This document shows, piece after piece, positions 10,596 through 22,384 of a stretch of 64,000 nt of DNA. The notes under the pieces were generated by a model. The model saw nothing but the letters and a program-made list of their open reading frames with translations, ran no database searches and was not told the DNA's origin. Made by a program: the position numbers and the translations under genes. Each line of letters begins with the position of its first letter. The first letter of the stretch is position 1. The stretch is from Blakeslea trispora (lineage: Eukaryota > Mucoromycota > Mucoromycetes > Mucorales > Choanephoraceae). The DNA is taken from assembly GCA_025331445.1 (NCBI GenBank), contig JAIWNE010000008.1, positions 10,001 through 74,000 on the forward strand. Reading direction: 5' to 3'.

Positions 10596-12220
10596 TATTA
10601 TTGTTGACTCCATTCATACATCATATCCAGAAATAGATTGCTTAGAGACAATTGTTACAAAGATATCAAGTTTCAACCAATATAGACCACCTTTTTTTGT
10701 ACTTCTGGCCAGAGCAATGACAAGTAACAATTTTTTGCCTTTACATTCTTAAATCAGCATAAGGTTCTTTAAAGAGAAAATGTCATTGTCACACTAAACC
10801 TAAGAACAGTGAGTATAACTCTTAGACAGAGACAAATTGAATAATCTAATGTAGGTCAAATATGATTAAAGGAAAGTAAGCAAATGAATGCATCGATTGA
10901 TATCAAGGGAACTAAGGCGATGTAATTTGAATGAACTTGCTTGAGCCTAGCCTCATTGTAGTCAAACTCCAAGCAAAACACTTAATGATAACCCATCCAT
11001 TTGCTCCTGCACTTAATTATTAGCCAAAAAGGCTTTATCAGTTTTTCCTTGCTTTGAGAGTCAATGTCAGGTCAGATATTAATATAGATCCACTCATTTC
11101 TCTCCGACATCTGCTTCTATGTTGGATTACCTCGCGTCGTAAATGCTTCCTTTGATCTCTTGGTAACTTGTTTGGGTTTCTATTAGCTTCATAATACAAA
11201 TGATATGTGTGGTAAAAAGCTGGCTGTTTCTTCCTGTATTTATTTGTTTTCTTTATTATGTTTATTGTATTTCCTTTTTTATCCTATAGGTTTCATCCTA
11301 GATCAGCCTAATGTGCCTATGTGTAATTGTGGTTAATACATGTTGTACAATGATTTGTTCTATATGCTTTCGTTATCAACATGAGCAATCTTGTCATTGC
11401 ATCTACACTAGAAGCTTTGTCAGGGGGGGGGCAATTCTTGCCCCTTCAGCTATATCAAGAGCTCCAGCTTAGTGTAAGCCTTGACGCATCTATCAGGAAG
11501 CCTTTTATCCTTCACTTATAATCATAGATCATAAGCTAACGAGATTTCAAGATTTCACACCATCTTGTTTATTTACTAAAAACAGCCAATGAATGAATGG
11601 TGCGATATGAAAAAAATGATGCGAGTTTTCTTTCTTCAAGATCCGCCAACGACCGACTAACGCACAGTCGAGACTAAAGTCATCTCCAGATATATCGTAA
11701 AGCTGTAGACTTTTTTTTTGTCGCTCTAAAGACCGAGTCTGTTCAATAAGGAGGCAGAGTCGTTCGATATTTCTTCAATAAAACGGTCCGTTTAGCTTGA
11801 TTTTCATTGTCTGAGCATGAATGCTTGGATGATCAACTTGACTTGTTCATGAAACTATTGCTTTTGTTGATAGCTATCCCTACATCAACATTGACAAAAA
11901 AAACACTTGTTCTTTTCCTACTAAAAGCTTTGTGTCTAAACAGTAAGAGCCACTGAAATACAGATTTTAAGCAAAAAACGCATTAGTCGATTCTTTGCTT
12001 TTTCCAAACAAGTTCATTAACTCTTCAAATTTGCTTTTTGCATCGTACCAAAAGAGTCAAGGAGAACGATGTTTATACAATGAACAAACTGAATCATGCC
12101 TAGAAAGCTCATACAAATGCATGCAATCAGGAAAAAAAAAAGAACATGTCTAATCGAAATTTTTCTGTCTCTTTTCCTTTTATTTAATTTATTAGTACAC
12201 AAGCTTTGAAAGTGAAAGAA
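10596..12220. other. gene-free interval
   Basis: About 1.6 kb with no protein-like frame on either strand. A G-run lies near 11422-11430. The end is the promoter side of the MPDU1-like gene. No tRNA, repeat array or transposon ends were recognised. Confidence 0.5.
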
Positions 12221-13114
12221 ATGAGCTCAATGATGCTACCGCTGGTTGCTCTATTGTTGTCTTTTCAGACTTTGTTAGCACTGCCAGTCAATTTGTACGA
12301 ATCTCATTCCGACGATCGCCAGGATGAGTACTGGTGGCCAACTTTTATCAGCATACCACTTGTCAAGTTGCTTGGAGACAGTTGTTACGAAAGTTTGTTT
12401 GAGGAATTTCATTTCACTGACACCTCTTGCTTAAAGCTTGCTATATCAAAGGCACTGGGACTAGGTATAGTTGTTGGTGGAGCTATCATAAAGATACCAC
12501 AAATCTTTACTATTATTCGGCATAAATCAGCAAAGGGTCTTTCATTAGCGTCGTTCTTGCTAGAGACGTGTGCATACATGATTGTGTTGATGTATAACTT
12601 GCGCTTGCTCAACCCCTTCAGTACGTTTGGAGAAGTCGCTTTTATGACAATTCAAAACATCTTCATATCCTACCTTATTGTGCTCTATGCTACTCAGCCT
12701 ATTGCAGGACTTTCAAAATCGAGTTTAACAATAAGTTTGACCATTGGATTTATTGGAGGCTTTGTATGTCTTTGGATGATACCAAGTTGGCTCATGTCGT
12801 TACTCTATGCCATTCAGATCCCTATCGGATTAGCAAGTAAAGTACCACAGATAAAGATGAACTACATCAACAAGTCAACCGGTCAGCTCTCGGCATTCGC
12901 TGTACTAAACTATTTTATTGGCACAACTGCCCGTGCATTTACTACATGGACAGAACTTGATGATTCTATCATGCTTGGTGGAAATATCCTGGCTAGTGTT
13001 TTGAATGGAGTGCTGGTAGTTCAATTATTTATTTATCGCAAACAGAAGCTGGCTTCTTACTCACCAGTTCCAGCACTGATGACCACAGTGGCAACTGTCG
13101 AAAAAGCAGATTGA
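12221..13114 (+). CDS. MPDU1-like PQ-loop protein (mannose-P-dolichol utilisation defect 1 family)
   Basis: An intronless frame of 297 residues. I used the ATG at 12221; the frame is open to a TTG at 12206, and a second ATG follows at 12230. A signal-anchor-like hydrophobic stretch occupies residues 1-25. After an acidic/aromatic loop, two PQ-loop repeats are visible: the first with KIPQIFTIIRHKSAKGLSLAS and the second with SKVPQIKMNYINKSTGQLS. Each is followed by about three membrane helices, so seven in all. MPDU1 is an ER membrane protein needed for use of dolichol-phosphate-mannose and -glucose in glycosylation, and its length matches the family. No downstream partner gene is adjacent. 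A lysosomal PQ-loop transporter is the alternative, but the SAKGLSLAS block after the first PQ motif favours MPDU1. Confidence 0.85.
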   Translation: MSSMMLPLVALLLSFQTLLALPVNLYESHSDDRQDEYWWPTFISIPLVKLLGDSCYESLFEEFHFTDTSCLKLAISKALGLGIVVGGAIIKIPQIFTIIRHKSAKGLSLASFLLETCAYMIVLMYNLRLLNPFSTFGEVAFMTIQNIFISYLIVLYATQPIAGLSKSSLTISLTIGFIGGFVCLWMIPSWLMSLLYAIQIPIGLASKVPQIKMNYINKSTGQLSAFAVLNYFIGTTARAFTTWTELDDSIMLGGNILASVLNGVLVVQLFIYRKQKLASYSPVPALMTTVATVEKAD

Positions 13115-13862
13115 TTCTTCTGCACTGTATAGCAAAAAGAAAAACAATGGATCATATTGATAAAGAAATATAGAAGATATCGTTTTAGAGCACCTTGTAA
13201 ATAGAGATATTCATACTGTAACAAAGACAACTATTGCCTATTAAATTTAGATCACATAATATAGTTATCCTTGTATAGGAGATGACTTTTCTTTTTCCAT
13301 GTATCAAAACACCTTTCTTAGTTACCTTCCTAAGCACCTGACGAGAGGGAATAAGTGAAGCTCATTTCTTTTTTTTTCAAACATTTGATTTTTATGCAGA
13401 AATGCACATACACATATAGCCAAATAAAGCGCAATGGCTCTTGTTATGATTGACTGACTCAAATCAGGCACTTGTTTTTGAAGCGTCTAATCTAGTTACT
13501 TGGACAGCTTATTTCATTCATTGTTGCTCAATTCATTACTACATAAAACAGTCTATCTGATAAGATCCTTGAAAAGCAAGCAATAATTCAGTATCGATCC
13601 AGACAGACGAGTGCTTTCACTAAGGATTTCTGCTAAATCTTATCCGCTCCCCCTAGATTTCTATTGCGTACTTTAAAATTGGTTTTGTATTAGTAATTCG
13701 AAACTGCCCTTATTTGAACTGTTTTTCGGGATAGCCGGCTAAATTGTTAGTTCCGATTAAATAAAGCTGTATGGAATACCAATTGATAATCACTACTTGC
13801 TCTTCAAACAGAGGGACATTTTTGTTTTTATTTAATTTCTGTTTTTTTTTTCTGAATGGGTA
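13115..13862. other. intergenic
   Basis: No gene is seen. The 3' flank of the MPDU1-like gene is followed by the promoter of the thioesterase gene, with a T-run just before its ATG. Confidence 0.4.
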
Positions 13863-14687
13863 ATGATATCTCGCTACTTATCCCTATTTAAAGCTCCATC
13901 TCTATATTCTTTTTCCTCCTCTTCTTTACCTTACACTTCAATTCTTTTAAAGAAATACCAATTCTCTACAATGAGCCCTATTGCCGAGCAACCTATTGAT
14001 AACGAGATCTCTCCTGAAGAACAGATCCGCTTGGCCGAGATCGAGAGAGACGAGATTGTCAAGAAGTACAGAGCTGATCCCGAGCTTATCGAATATGAGG
14101 CTTATGCCAATGCTAGTGCCAGCCAGAAGGCACACTCTTTAACTGCTACTGTAGGTGCAATTTGAAAGATACTTGAAAAAAAAAATGGGTTTATGTGTAT
14201 TAACTGATAACAATAGACATTGAGAGGTCCTGGTATGATCATTGTTCCTCCAGTCATGTTCTACAACAAAACTTATACTGAAGCTACTTTTGTCCTTCAT
14301 CTCGGTACTAATGTTTGTGGCCATGATGGTATTGTGCACGGTGGTTTGGCTGCTACTGTTCTTGATGAGGGCTTGGCTTGTGTGGTAGGTGTTACACGAT
14401 TGATTCTTCAGTTATAAAAAAAAAAAACTTAATATTTCATTTTTTGGGTATCATAAAAATAGGCCATCCCCGCTTTACCCAACAATTTTGGTTTCACAGC
14501 CAATCTCAATGTCAATTACAGAAAGCCTATTTTCTCTAACCAATGGATTGTGATGAGATCAAGATTAGACAAGCTAGAAGACCGTAAAGCTTTTGTTTCT
14601 GCTTCTTTAGAAAGTGTTGATGGTGAAACTGTCTTCACTGAGGCCACCTCTCTATATGTTTCTCCCAAGGTGAAGCCTCAACAGTAG
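13863..14687 (+). CDS. hotdog-fold acyl-CoA thioesterase (4HBT/THEM4-like), probably mitochondrial
   Basis: Three exons, all phase 0: 13863-14150, 14217-14384 and 14463-14687, giving 226 residues. The first 36 residues are Ser/Arg/Lys-rich without acids and look like a mitochondrial presequence. A second ATG at residue 37 (MSPIAEQ) could give a cytosolic form. The hotdog domain spans about residues 110-220 and contains the family helix HDGIVHGGLAATVLDE, with the conserved Gly-Gly and acidic residue of the PaaI/4HBT active site, then a FTANLNVNYRKPI strand. It should hydrolyse acyl-CoA thioesters; the substrate cannot be told from sequence. The ancestral domain has close length to fungal members. 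Confidence 0.85.
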
Positions 14688-15325
14688 ACCCTATAATTGT
14701 AGATTTTCTCTATTTACTCATACCATATAAATAATCGTAATAAAAAAAGAAAATGAAGAAAAGCGACACAAACTTACATAAACCAGGGCAGGTTGATGTC
14801 ATATAAGAAACCCATTTCATGTATGTTCTTCAATGCAGTCACTTGGTTGTTATTATGTCATCTAGAGTGACAGCTACACAAAACTTTTTAATGATGCTGT
14901 CATAAGCAGGCGGATCAATGGAAGCTTACCAAATTTATATCTAATGAGAAGAAACAACCTCTCTCTCTCTCTCTCTCTGGAAGAAAAATAAAAGCAGGAG
15001 AAAGCATGCTTGACGAAAAAAACTTTATGATTTATCTGCGCTTAAAAAAATTCAAGTAAAATTAAAGCCTGTGGCTGACCAATGAAGAAGGTTTGCCAAG
15101 GAGGCTTTCTTTTTTGTAAAGTTGCAAGATAGGAAAGCTGAGCCACAGATTTCACCGAAAGAATTAGAGTAAAATACATTTTGTATGCGTTTCTGTTTTG
15201 GTTAGACTTCATTGTGTGATGTCTGAGTGTGATGAATTCGTTGTGTATTTATAACTAGACATTTTCTTGTCTTTTTTTCTTTTTTTTTTACTTTCTTTCT
15301 TTTCTTCTTTCTTTATCCTTGTAGA
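14688..15325. other. intergenic with a (CT)n microsatellite
   Basis: A CT dinucleotide run of about ten units lies at 14959-14978. A long pyrimidine tract at about 15270-15320 ends TTGTAG directly before the next ATG, which would fit the 3' end of a 5'-UTR intron. No gene is seen. Confidence 0.45.
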
Positions 15326-17083
15326 ATGTCTCGCCTTTATTCACCTTCAGAATGGGTTGCGCCTTTAGTGCCACTCTTATCTCTAGCAGTATTACCTCTA
15401 GGCCCAATCTTTTTTCCTCGGCTATATTTGATCGCATTGTGTATTTACTTTTCAGTCTTCCTGTACACGCAAGTAAATCATGTCTGTAAATTCTTTATGA
15501 CCTCTCGCAAAATACGAATGACAATTCGCAAATGGAATAAACGCTTGGATAAACAGATCCTTACAAGCAACAGCGATGACAAGCAAGAGACAGAGAAACT
15601 AAAGAAGAAGATCCAGTCTACTGACAGCGAAGATGAAACATTAGAAGACATAGAAGAAAAATTACATTATTACAAAGATACACATTTCTTTCATGCATTC
15701 ATTATCCCTAATTATTGTGAGCCTGAAGACTTGCTAAAAGACACGATTCAACGTATTGCTGTTCACAGGTAAGAGCCCAAAAAGTTCAAAAGTAGTACTT
15801 GTCTCAGTTTTCTAATTTCAACATCGATCTGTAGCACTGCCTCACAACATTACAGTCTTATACTTGCTATGGAACAATCAGAGCCTGGTTGGGAGGAGAA
15901 GGCTAATCGACTCCAATCTTTCTTTAGCGATCGGTTTGCACAGATAGTTATCACTGGCCATCCATCTGACATTCCTGGCGAGAGCAAAGGCAAAGGCTCA
16001 AATGTAGCTTATGCAGCTCGACATGGCTGTAAGGAGCTTGTCGAAAAACACAAAATTGATCGTCGCCGAATAATTATCACTGTATCTGATTCAGATTCTG
16101 CAATTCCAGAGCTATATGTACGAGAAGTCGAAGAAGCATTAAATCGTTCGGAAGATCCTTATCATCTATTGTGTGCACCACCCATCTTCTTCTCTCGCAA
16201 TTGCTATGATGTACCCGCAGCTGTTCGCATCACCGATATCACTTGGTCTGCTATGGTCATGTCCAACCTTAGCAACAGTCGTGGCATGTGTATCCCTTGT
16301 AGTAATTATTCGCTTTCAATGGAGCTTGCAGATAAAGTCGGTTATTGGGATACAGATGCAGATGCTGTAGGTGAAGACATGCACATGTGGCTAAAATGCT
16401 TTTGGAAGACTCAAGGCCAAGTGCGTACAGCTCCTATTTATGTGCCTATCAATCTTACCAATGTTCAAACAGAAGGTTATTTCTCCAACGTGAGTGCTCG
16501 ATATGTACAGGCTAAAAGACATTACAATGGTGTTGCCGATGTTGCCTACACCCTCAAAAACGCTTTCCAATCCTCTTCGTCTTCTATCAGTTTGATTGAA
16601 AGACTTCAGGTATGCTTCATTATTCTTGAAGCACATATGATTCCTGCTTCTTCTGGATGGCTCATGTTTGCTGCCGTACCCTTGATGCAATTCATCTTAT
16701 TTCCACCTTTTGCCAGATTGGCATTTGTTTCACCTGCAGACAACCCTATCTTGACAAGTGAATTTTTCGGTCACCTCTGGAACTTTATCAAAATGATCAC
16801 GTTCTGCTTGCCTATTCCTTTATTTGGTACCCTTGCTGTATACGAGCAATTGCATCGTGCCATTGATGCTGAGTTTCTCAAGAAATCAAAGCAAGAAGGT
16901 CGAAAATGGTTGAACTTGATTGACTATATTAACTTGCCTATTGCCGCCTGGTTATTTATGACTTTACCCTCAACATTGGCTTGTATCAAGCGCTTGATGA
17001 ACAGACAAGAAAAGTACATTACATCCGAAAAACTCTTCCGAGGAGACAACAGTGGATTGTTTCTGGAACCCTCATCTGTATAA
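15326..17083 (+). CDS. membrane-bound family 2 glycosyltransferase
   Basis: Two exons, 15326-15768 and 15835-17083, join in phase 2 to give 563 residues. Two hydrophobic segments lie near the N-terminus (about 12-55), then a charged, partly acidic linker. The catalytic region has the GT2 hallmarks in order: SKGKGSNVAYAARHG, the acidic metal site TVSDSDSAIP, the acceptor-side acids in AVGEDMHMW and a QAKRHYNG block in the place of the QxxRW motif. Three to four membrane helices follow (about residues 390-540). This is the layout of processive or semi-processive GT2 enzymes such as chitin or hyaluronan synthases, but it lacks the exact chitin synthase QRRRW signature. The product is unknown; a cell-wall or secretory polysaccharide is a reasonable guess. 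Confidence 0.8.
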
Positions 17084-17369
17084 CCCTTTATTCACTCTCT
17101 CTATCTTTCTCTGTATATACGCTTATTTATTTATAAAATACATTACTTTAATCTTTGTGAAAACAAAAAAAAAGCTAATGAGAGTTAGCCTTTGTTAGAG
17201 CATGAAGCGTTAATCTTGTTGCTTTCTCATATATATTTGACTGAAATTGGGTTAAACACAAGCCACTATTTATTGAAATTTTTGAAGAAATGCAACCAGC
17301 AATTATTTGCACCTATATATCCCTTTTCTCTTTTTCTTTTTTCAACTATATATTTATACAACTTCATAA
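17084..17369. other. short intergenic, GT2 terminator side and RRP42 promoter
   Basis: No coding signal. It is AT-rich and contains the promoter of the RRP42 gene with a TATATAT stretch at about 17346-17353. Confidence 0.35.
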
Positions 17370-18408
17370 ATGCCCGCCCCACTTATTTCACCAGCAGAAA
17401 GATCTTATATTGAGCAAGGTGTTGAACAAGACTGTCGTGCCGATGGTCGTAAGCGTCTCGAATATCGTCATATTGTCTTAGAAAGTGGGCTTTTGTCTCA
17501 AGCAAGCGGGAGTGCACGTTGTCGTCTTGGTGACAGTGATGTGCTTGTGGGCATCAAAGTTGAGATTGGTGAAGTTGAACAATCAAAACCTAATCAAGGA
17601 CGCGTTATCTGCAATGTTGAATGGTAATGAACAACTTCTCTATGCATGTGTTTCTCGACATGAAACAGCTTACAGTTCCTTTGTCCTATAGCTCCCCTAG
17701 TGCTTCCCAACAATTTGAAGGGCGTGGTGCTGATGAAATCAACAACACATTGACACTTGCTCTTGACAGAATTTTTAACAGTGGCCAAAATGGCATTGAC
17801 CTCGAGAGTTTATGTATCATTCCTGGTCAACAATGCTGGATTATCTATATAGATGCTATGGTAAATGAACACACACACACATCCCTCGCCTCATATTTTG
17901 GCTAATACAAGAATAATAGGTCATGGATGCTGCTGGTAACCTATTAGATTGTGTCGTAATGACAACTCGCGCTGCTTTGCATAATACCCGTATTCCCAAG
18001 ACAGAAATAGAAGATTTAGGTGATGGAGACTTTGAATTTGAAGTGATGGACGATGTTGAAGATGCTGAGCCTATTAAGGGATGGGACAACTCACCTATTT
18101 CAGTCACACTATACAAAGTTGCCAGCAGATATATCATTGATCCCACCGTATTAGAAGAGTTATGCTCACAAGCAACACTGACTGTAGGTGTCAACAAAGA
18201 CGGCCTTGTGTGCAGTATTCGAAAGGGTCTTTCAGGAAGCATAGATCCTAGTTTGCTAAATGAAATGATCGGTACTGCCACTGCATTAGCAAAGCCATTA
18301 ATAGAAAAAATTGATGCCAAACTTCTACAAGATGAAGAGGCAGTGCAAGACAAGAAGAGAAAAGGAGAACATATAGAAGCTCTTGGTTTCTTTGCTGCTG
18401 TCATCTAA
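17370..18408 (+). CDS. RRP42: exosome complex subunit Rrp42 (EXOSC7), RNase PH fold
   Basis: Exons 17370-17623, 17692-17860 and 17920-18408 give 303 residues. The N-terminal part matches the exosome RNase PH-type ring proteins: SYIEQGVEQDCRADGRKRLEYR, then RCRLGDSDVLVGIK. The middle CIIPGQQCWIIYIDAMVMDAAGN is the typical beta-strand/loop of Rrp42, and the C-terminal domain GSIDPSLLNEMI follows. The phosphorolytic active-site residues of bacterial RNase PH are not evident, as expected for a structural eukaryotic ring subunit. It works in nuclear and cytosolic 3'-5' RNA decay. Its stop lies 90 bp from that of the convergent acetyltransferase gene. Confidence 0.92.
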
Positions 18409-18498
18409 TCTTGGTTGAAGCAAAGCAGTTTTCTTTTAATGTAAATAATATGTATACAGATAATAAACGTCATTAGGATCTATTCGCGTTCAAAGTGT

Positions 18499-19614
18499 CT
18501 AATTTTTGGGTTCGCAAAAGAGCCACATAACACCAGGATCAGTGGATACCCAGCCCATCTTTTCAAATAGTTTAGCACTAGCTGTATTGAATGATTCAAC
18601 AGTTGCAGTGAAATACAGTTTTTCGAGTGAAGTGCCTGGCATGGCTTGTTTAAAGAGCTCAATGTATTTCATAGCTATAGCATCAATGAGGATATTGGCC
18701 AATCCCTTGCGACGCCATTCAGGCAAAACTTGGAGGACTCCTACATACACTGTTGCAAGGTTAAAACAAGTGACTATCCTTTTAGTTTGCTACTTACTGT
18801 CTCTATGCGTTAAAACCCAGGCTGCCAAACGTTCATCTTTGTCATTAGTTTTGATACACGTGGAAACAGAGGTGCAATGTTTGAGATATTCAATTGGATA
18901 GTCTATTTTGGTATTTTCCTTAATAACCTTCACATCTTCCATGCTAATATCTGCAAGTTTTAGCATCGGGTCCAAGTGTAATGGTTGAATTGTAATAGTG
19001 GATGCTTGCTTCAAATATCTAAAGCAAGGGTCTTCAAAGCTAACTTTAAAATTCTGATAAAGGGCTGGGGCCCACAGACTGTTAATGCCATTATATAGCA
19101 CCTCTGTTTGTTTACCAAAAAAGAAAAAGAAGTAGCAGTATGAGTGATCGAATTTTTTTTTTGTGTGGCGCTTTAGATTTGTTTAACCTTTTTTGTCATG
19201 CAATGCAGAGTATATTCTAAGTACGTTTGTCACTTTGGCAAGACTCTTTTCATACAATTCTTGATATTTCTTATCGGCATAACAGTTAGGGAGACTACTG
19301 GTACATCTTTCTTTGTTGTATATAATGTCTCTAGCTTCTTGTGTTAATGGTATATCGTTCAGCTCGATCTCAACATTCACAAAAAGACGAATGCGATCCC
19401 CATTATCAATGATCCACACAGCAATGTCGGATGTGTTGAGCGGATCCTCATGAGAACACCAGATCTGACTTGATTCGATAGGAAAAGCTTTATGTGTTTT
19501 ACTTAGATAGAGCCAACCTAAAAAGTGTGTGGTGTGTGGTGTGTGTTTAACTAGATAGTGCTTAAATTGCTCAATTTCAGCTTCAGTACTCCATCGATAG
19601 AAGTTGGCTGTCAT
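18499..19614 (-). CDS. GNAT-family N-acetyltransferase-like protein
   Basis: Exons 19614-19188, 19103-18798 and 18749-18499 join in frame to give 327 residues; the ATG at 19614 is the first in frame. The C-terminal 90 residues are a GNAT domain: acceptor strand AAWVLTHRD, then strand MYVGVLQVLPEWRRKGLANILID with the acetyl-CoA pyrophosphate-binding pattern (R-x-x-G-x-A, here RRKGLA), then TATVESFNTASAKLFEKMGW. The N-terminal 200 residues are less conserved, as in fungal and animal glycine-N-acyltransferase-like proteins. The substrate is unknown. The first intron uses a weak GTTAAA donor. Confidence 0.8.
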
Positions 19615-19797
19615 TTTTTTGATTGTCAAATATAACAAACAAACAAACAAACAAAAACAAAAAAATGCAAAGGGCCTGTAAAGAGTCCGAATCGCACAGC
19701 CGAAAAAAAAAAAAAAGAGTTGCTTACAAATGTCTTTTGAACCAGGCCTGGTTTATTGTTACACTGCGAAAGAGAAGGACAAGACATAACCGGGTGC

Positions 19798-21210
19798 TTA
19801 ACGCTTGCCTTTCTTCAAGAAATACACAATTTGCGCATCATAATCGACTGATTTTATGCAAACTGGCTGGATCAGTCTTTCGATCTCGTTCAGTACTTCT
19901 CCGTTGTCATGATAAATGCCTATCCATTTTCCTACCCAAGCAATTGGGGCTGACATGTATGCTTTACAAAGCATCTCAATAGCCAGTATGCGCATGGAAT
20001 CATTGTAATCAGCCATCAATAGTTTGAATGTCGGGTATGGATTATAGTGGTAATGTTCAAAGTAACGAATTGGATTGTTGTGTATAATCGAGCGAACAAG
20101 CGATCTACAGAATTTGCCTTCATCTGTGTCAAAAGGAACAAGGTCGATGCGACGAGTGGCTGCCTTGATGTTTTTCACATGGCAAGATTGGTATATTATA
20201 TCCAAAATAGTATAGTAAGGTTTGATAGCTTCCTTTTTTTTTTGTAGAAGGTTCATTAGTGTATAAACGAGAACATTTAGAGGTGTCACCTACTTTCTTA
20301 ACGACATAAAGATGGTCCATGAGTCCTAAAAGACTTTTCGAGAGCTCCTCGTAACGGCCTGCCTTAATACAGCAATCAACAGCAAGCTCAAACACTGTTG
20401 TTTTTTTAGAACACCAACAGTATGTCAATAAGCAATAAGCGAGTAATTAAAAGGGAGATTACCGAACCTTTGATGGAAAAACTGTAGTTTCCTTTACTCC
20501 ACTCAGATGCATAAACTCCTTCTCGAAGTTTACGCAACAAATCGACAATTGGATCCCATGCTTTTGGGTCCAAGTCATTCTTCACTTTGGATACCTATAT
20601 CTCTTTCTTTCTTTAGGGCATGTTCTTTGTAGGCTTGATGGTTTGAAAAATAACAGACCTTGTATAAAATCAACAACCATAGTTCATGTTGTAACTCTGT
20701 TGATTTCAGACTAAAGAAAAAAAAAAAGAAATTGGATTTGTTGTCATGCATAAAGATTGATTGCATAGCTGACTTTATTCTTTTTGAATTTCATTCTCGC
20801 ACCTTTGATTGGGGTCCTTATTATCAGATCGACTGACGAGTGATAGTTCTTGAACCGATTTTAACCTTTTCTCTTCAGCTGCCCAGTCTTTTTTTGATTT
20901 TTGGAGACCCTGCTTTTCCTCTGCTGTATGAACGCGTTATTAGATATAAACAAGGCGAGCTAGCAAAGGTCAATTCCTTACCTTGTTGGTTGTCCTTGAA
21001 TTTATGCTCGTTGTACTTTAGTTTCTCGGAACCTAGTGAGCAGCTGTTATTATGCTGTTTGTAGAATGCTTGATTTTATCTACCTATCTCTTCTGTATAT
21101 TCTCTATAGCCTCGACTTCCTCGGTTGTTGGGATCGCTTTTCTCGACTTCGTTATCGAGATCCCAAATCCTAACTGTCAGCCCTTCAATAGGTGCTTTGT
21201 TGTTCGACAT
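19798..21210 (-). CDS. helical SAC3/GANP- or CSN8/PSMD8-type (PCI-like) protein
   Basis: Seven exons join in frame: 21210-21084, 21032-20982, 20923-20803, 20710-20659, 20594-20468, 20394-20294 and 20232-19798, giving 337 residues. The N-terminus is charged (GLTVRIWDLDNEVEKSD). From about residue 130 the protein is all-helical, with KVFELAVDCCIKAG-like segments and a C-terminal block (RSIIHNNPIRYFEHYHYNP, then RILAIEMLCKAYMSAPIAW). This block resembles the F-F/F-E-x-Y and lower-helix pattern of SAC3/GANP and CSN8/PSMD8/EIF3K domains. Such proteins act in mRNA export complexes, the proteasome lid or translation initiation; I cannot choose between them. The acceptor before the last exon follows an A-run and is unusual. 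Confidence 0.6.
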
Positions 21211-21662
21211 AGTAATAGTTTGGTGTCAGAAAAGAAAAGAAAATAATGAAACAAAAAAATGCTTTTTTTTTGGTAAAATAAAAAAAAAAATGATCCTTAG
21301 TGACGTATTGCACAAACTTTTTTTATAAAAAAAAATCCTTTTTTTGCATAGTTTTATCAACTTTTTGTACTACTTGTCGCACTTCAATCAAACTCGCTTT
21401 GCAACTTGACAAGTGCAATGATTAAAGCGATTTCATCATAAAAGACAGCTTCATTTCACTCATTTTATTGCAATAATAGGTTCATTATGAGTGCTGTGTA
21501 AGAGTTTTTTTTTAGAGAGATATAAATCTATCAAAAGTACAGGAGAAGCTGAAAAGCAGAGAGTGATACACTCATCTACTACATTACTAAAACTCTGGTT
21601 TAGGCCTTCTCTCTTATATAATGATTGAATCACAAATTCTATATTCACTAAATAAAAGATCA

Positions 21663-22190
21663 GTAATAACAAAATCAAAATTTATTAGCCTCATCCAGCT
21701 CTTCTAGTAGCTTCAAGTCCAGTAAATTCTGATTTTCATGCCTACAAAAGTATTGTTATCATACAAAAGATTCAGCTTATTGAAAACACCCCATCACTGT
21801 CACTCATGTTAATTTAGATTTTGTTGAAAGAATGAGCTACCATCTGCAAGTACTAGCTTCTGTTTTAAAAACTCCTGATTAATATCTTTGGCATACAGTT
21901 TAAACCTGAACCAATATCCATTATATCCTCTTTTGAAAACCTTACTTGAGAAAGACATTGGAATCCGCACCACTATTGCTTTATCAAATAATTTTCCTTG
22001 AATATTCAAATACCAATCTCCATCTTGGGTTGGCGCTTTTGGCTGAGTATCATTTTACTCAAAGCGCATATGCCACATTTTTCTTCATTTTCTAAATCAG
22101 ATCCACTCTTTACTGTAAGAAAACACCTGTTCAACAGCATCGTTAAAGTACAGTGTCTGAATTGTTTAGTCTCTACCTATTATGTAAATC
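21663..22190 (-). pseudogene. uncertain coding segment, unrecognised
   Basis: On the minus strand, 22063-21809 reads as a plausible exon (APTQDGDWYLNIQGKLFDK, then RGYNGYWFRFKLYAKDI) preceded by a CTCAG acceptor. An upstream piece around 22190-22150 can be joined in frame (YFNDAVEQ). A downstream piece ending about 21684 (NLLDLKLLEELDEANKF) follows a TTTTGTAG acceptor, but I found no donor that joins it cleanly. No start codon fits well and the family is not recognised. It may be a short gene with unresolved introns or a decaying one. It is divergent from the F-box gene. Confidence 0.3.
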
Positions 22191-22217
22191 TATACCAATA
22201 TATATTTTGTAGGTATC

Positions 22218-22243
<26 letters not shown>
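22218..22243. repeat. (AT)n microsatellite followed by (GT)n
   Basis: Alternating AT for about 24 bases then GTGTGT, in the 5' flank of the F-box gene. Confidence 0.8.
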
Positions 22244-22248
<5 letters not shown>

Positions 22249-22384
22249 ATTTCACTGCAAAAATACAGTTTCTCTATTCTTTTTTATTTGGCGGAGACTA
22301 GATTACCCACTGTATTTAATGCAATGTACCAGAGTCACTGAACTCTTTTTTCTTTCTTATTTTCTGTTTTATTTTTTCTATTTG

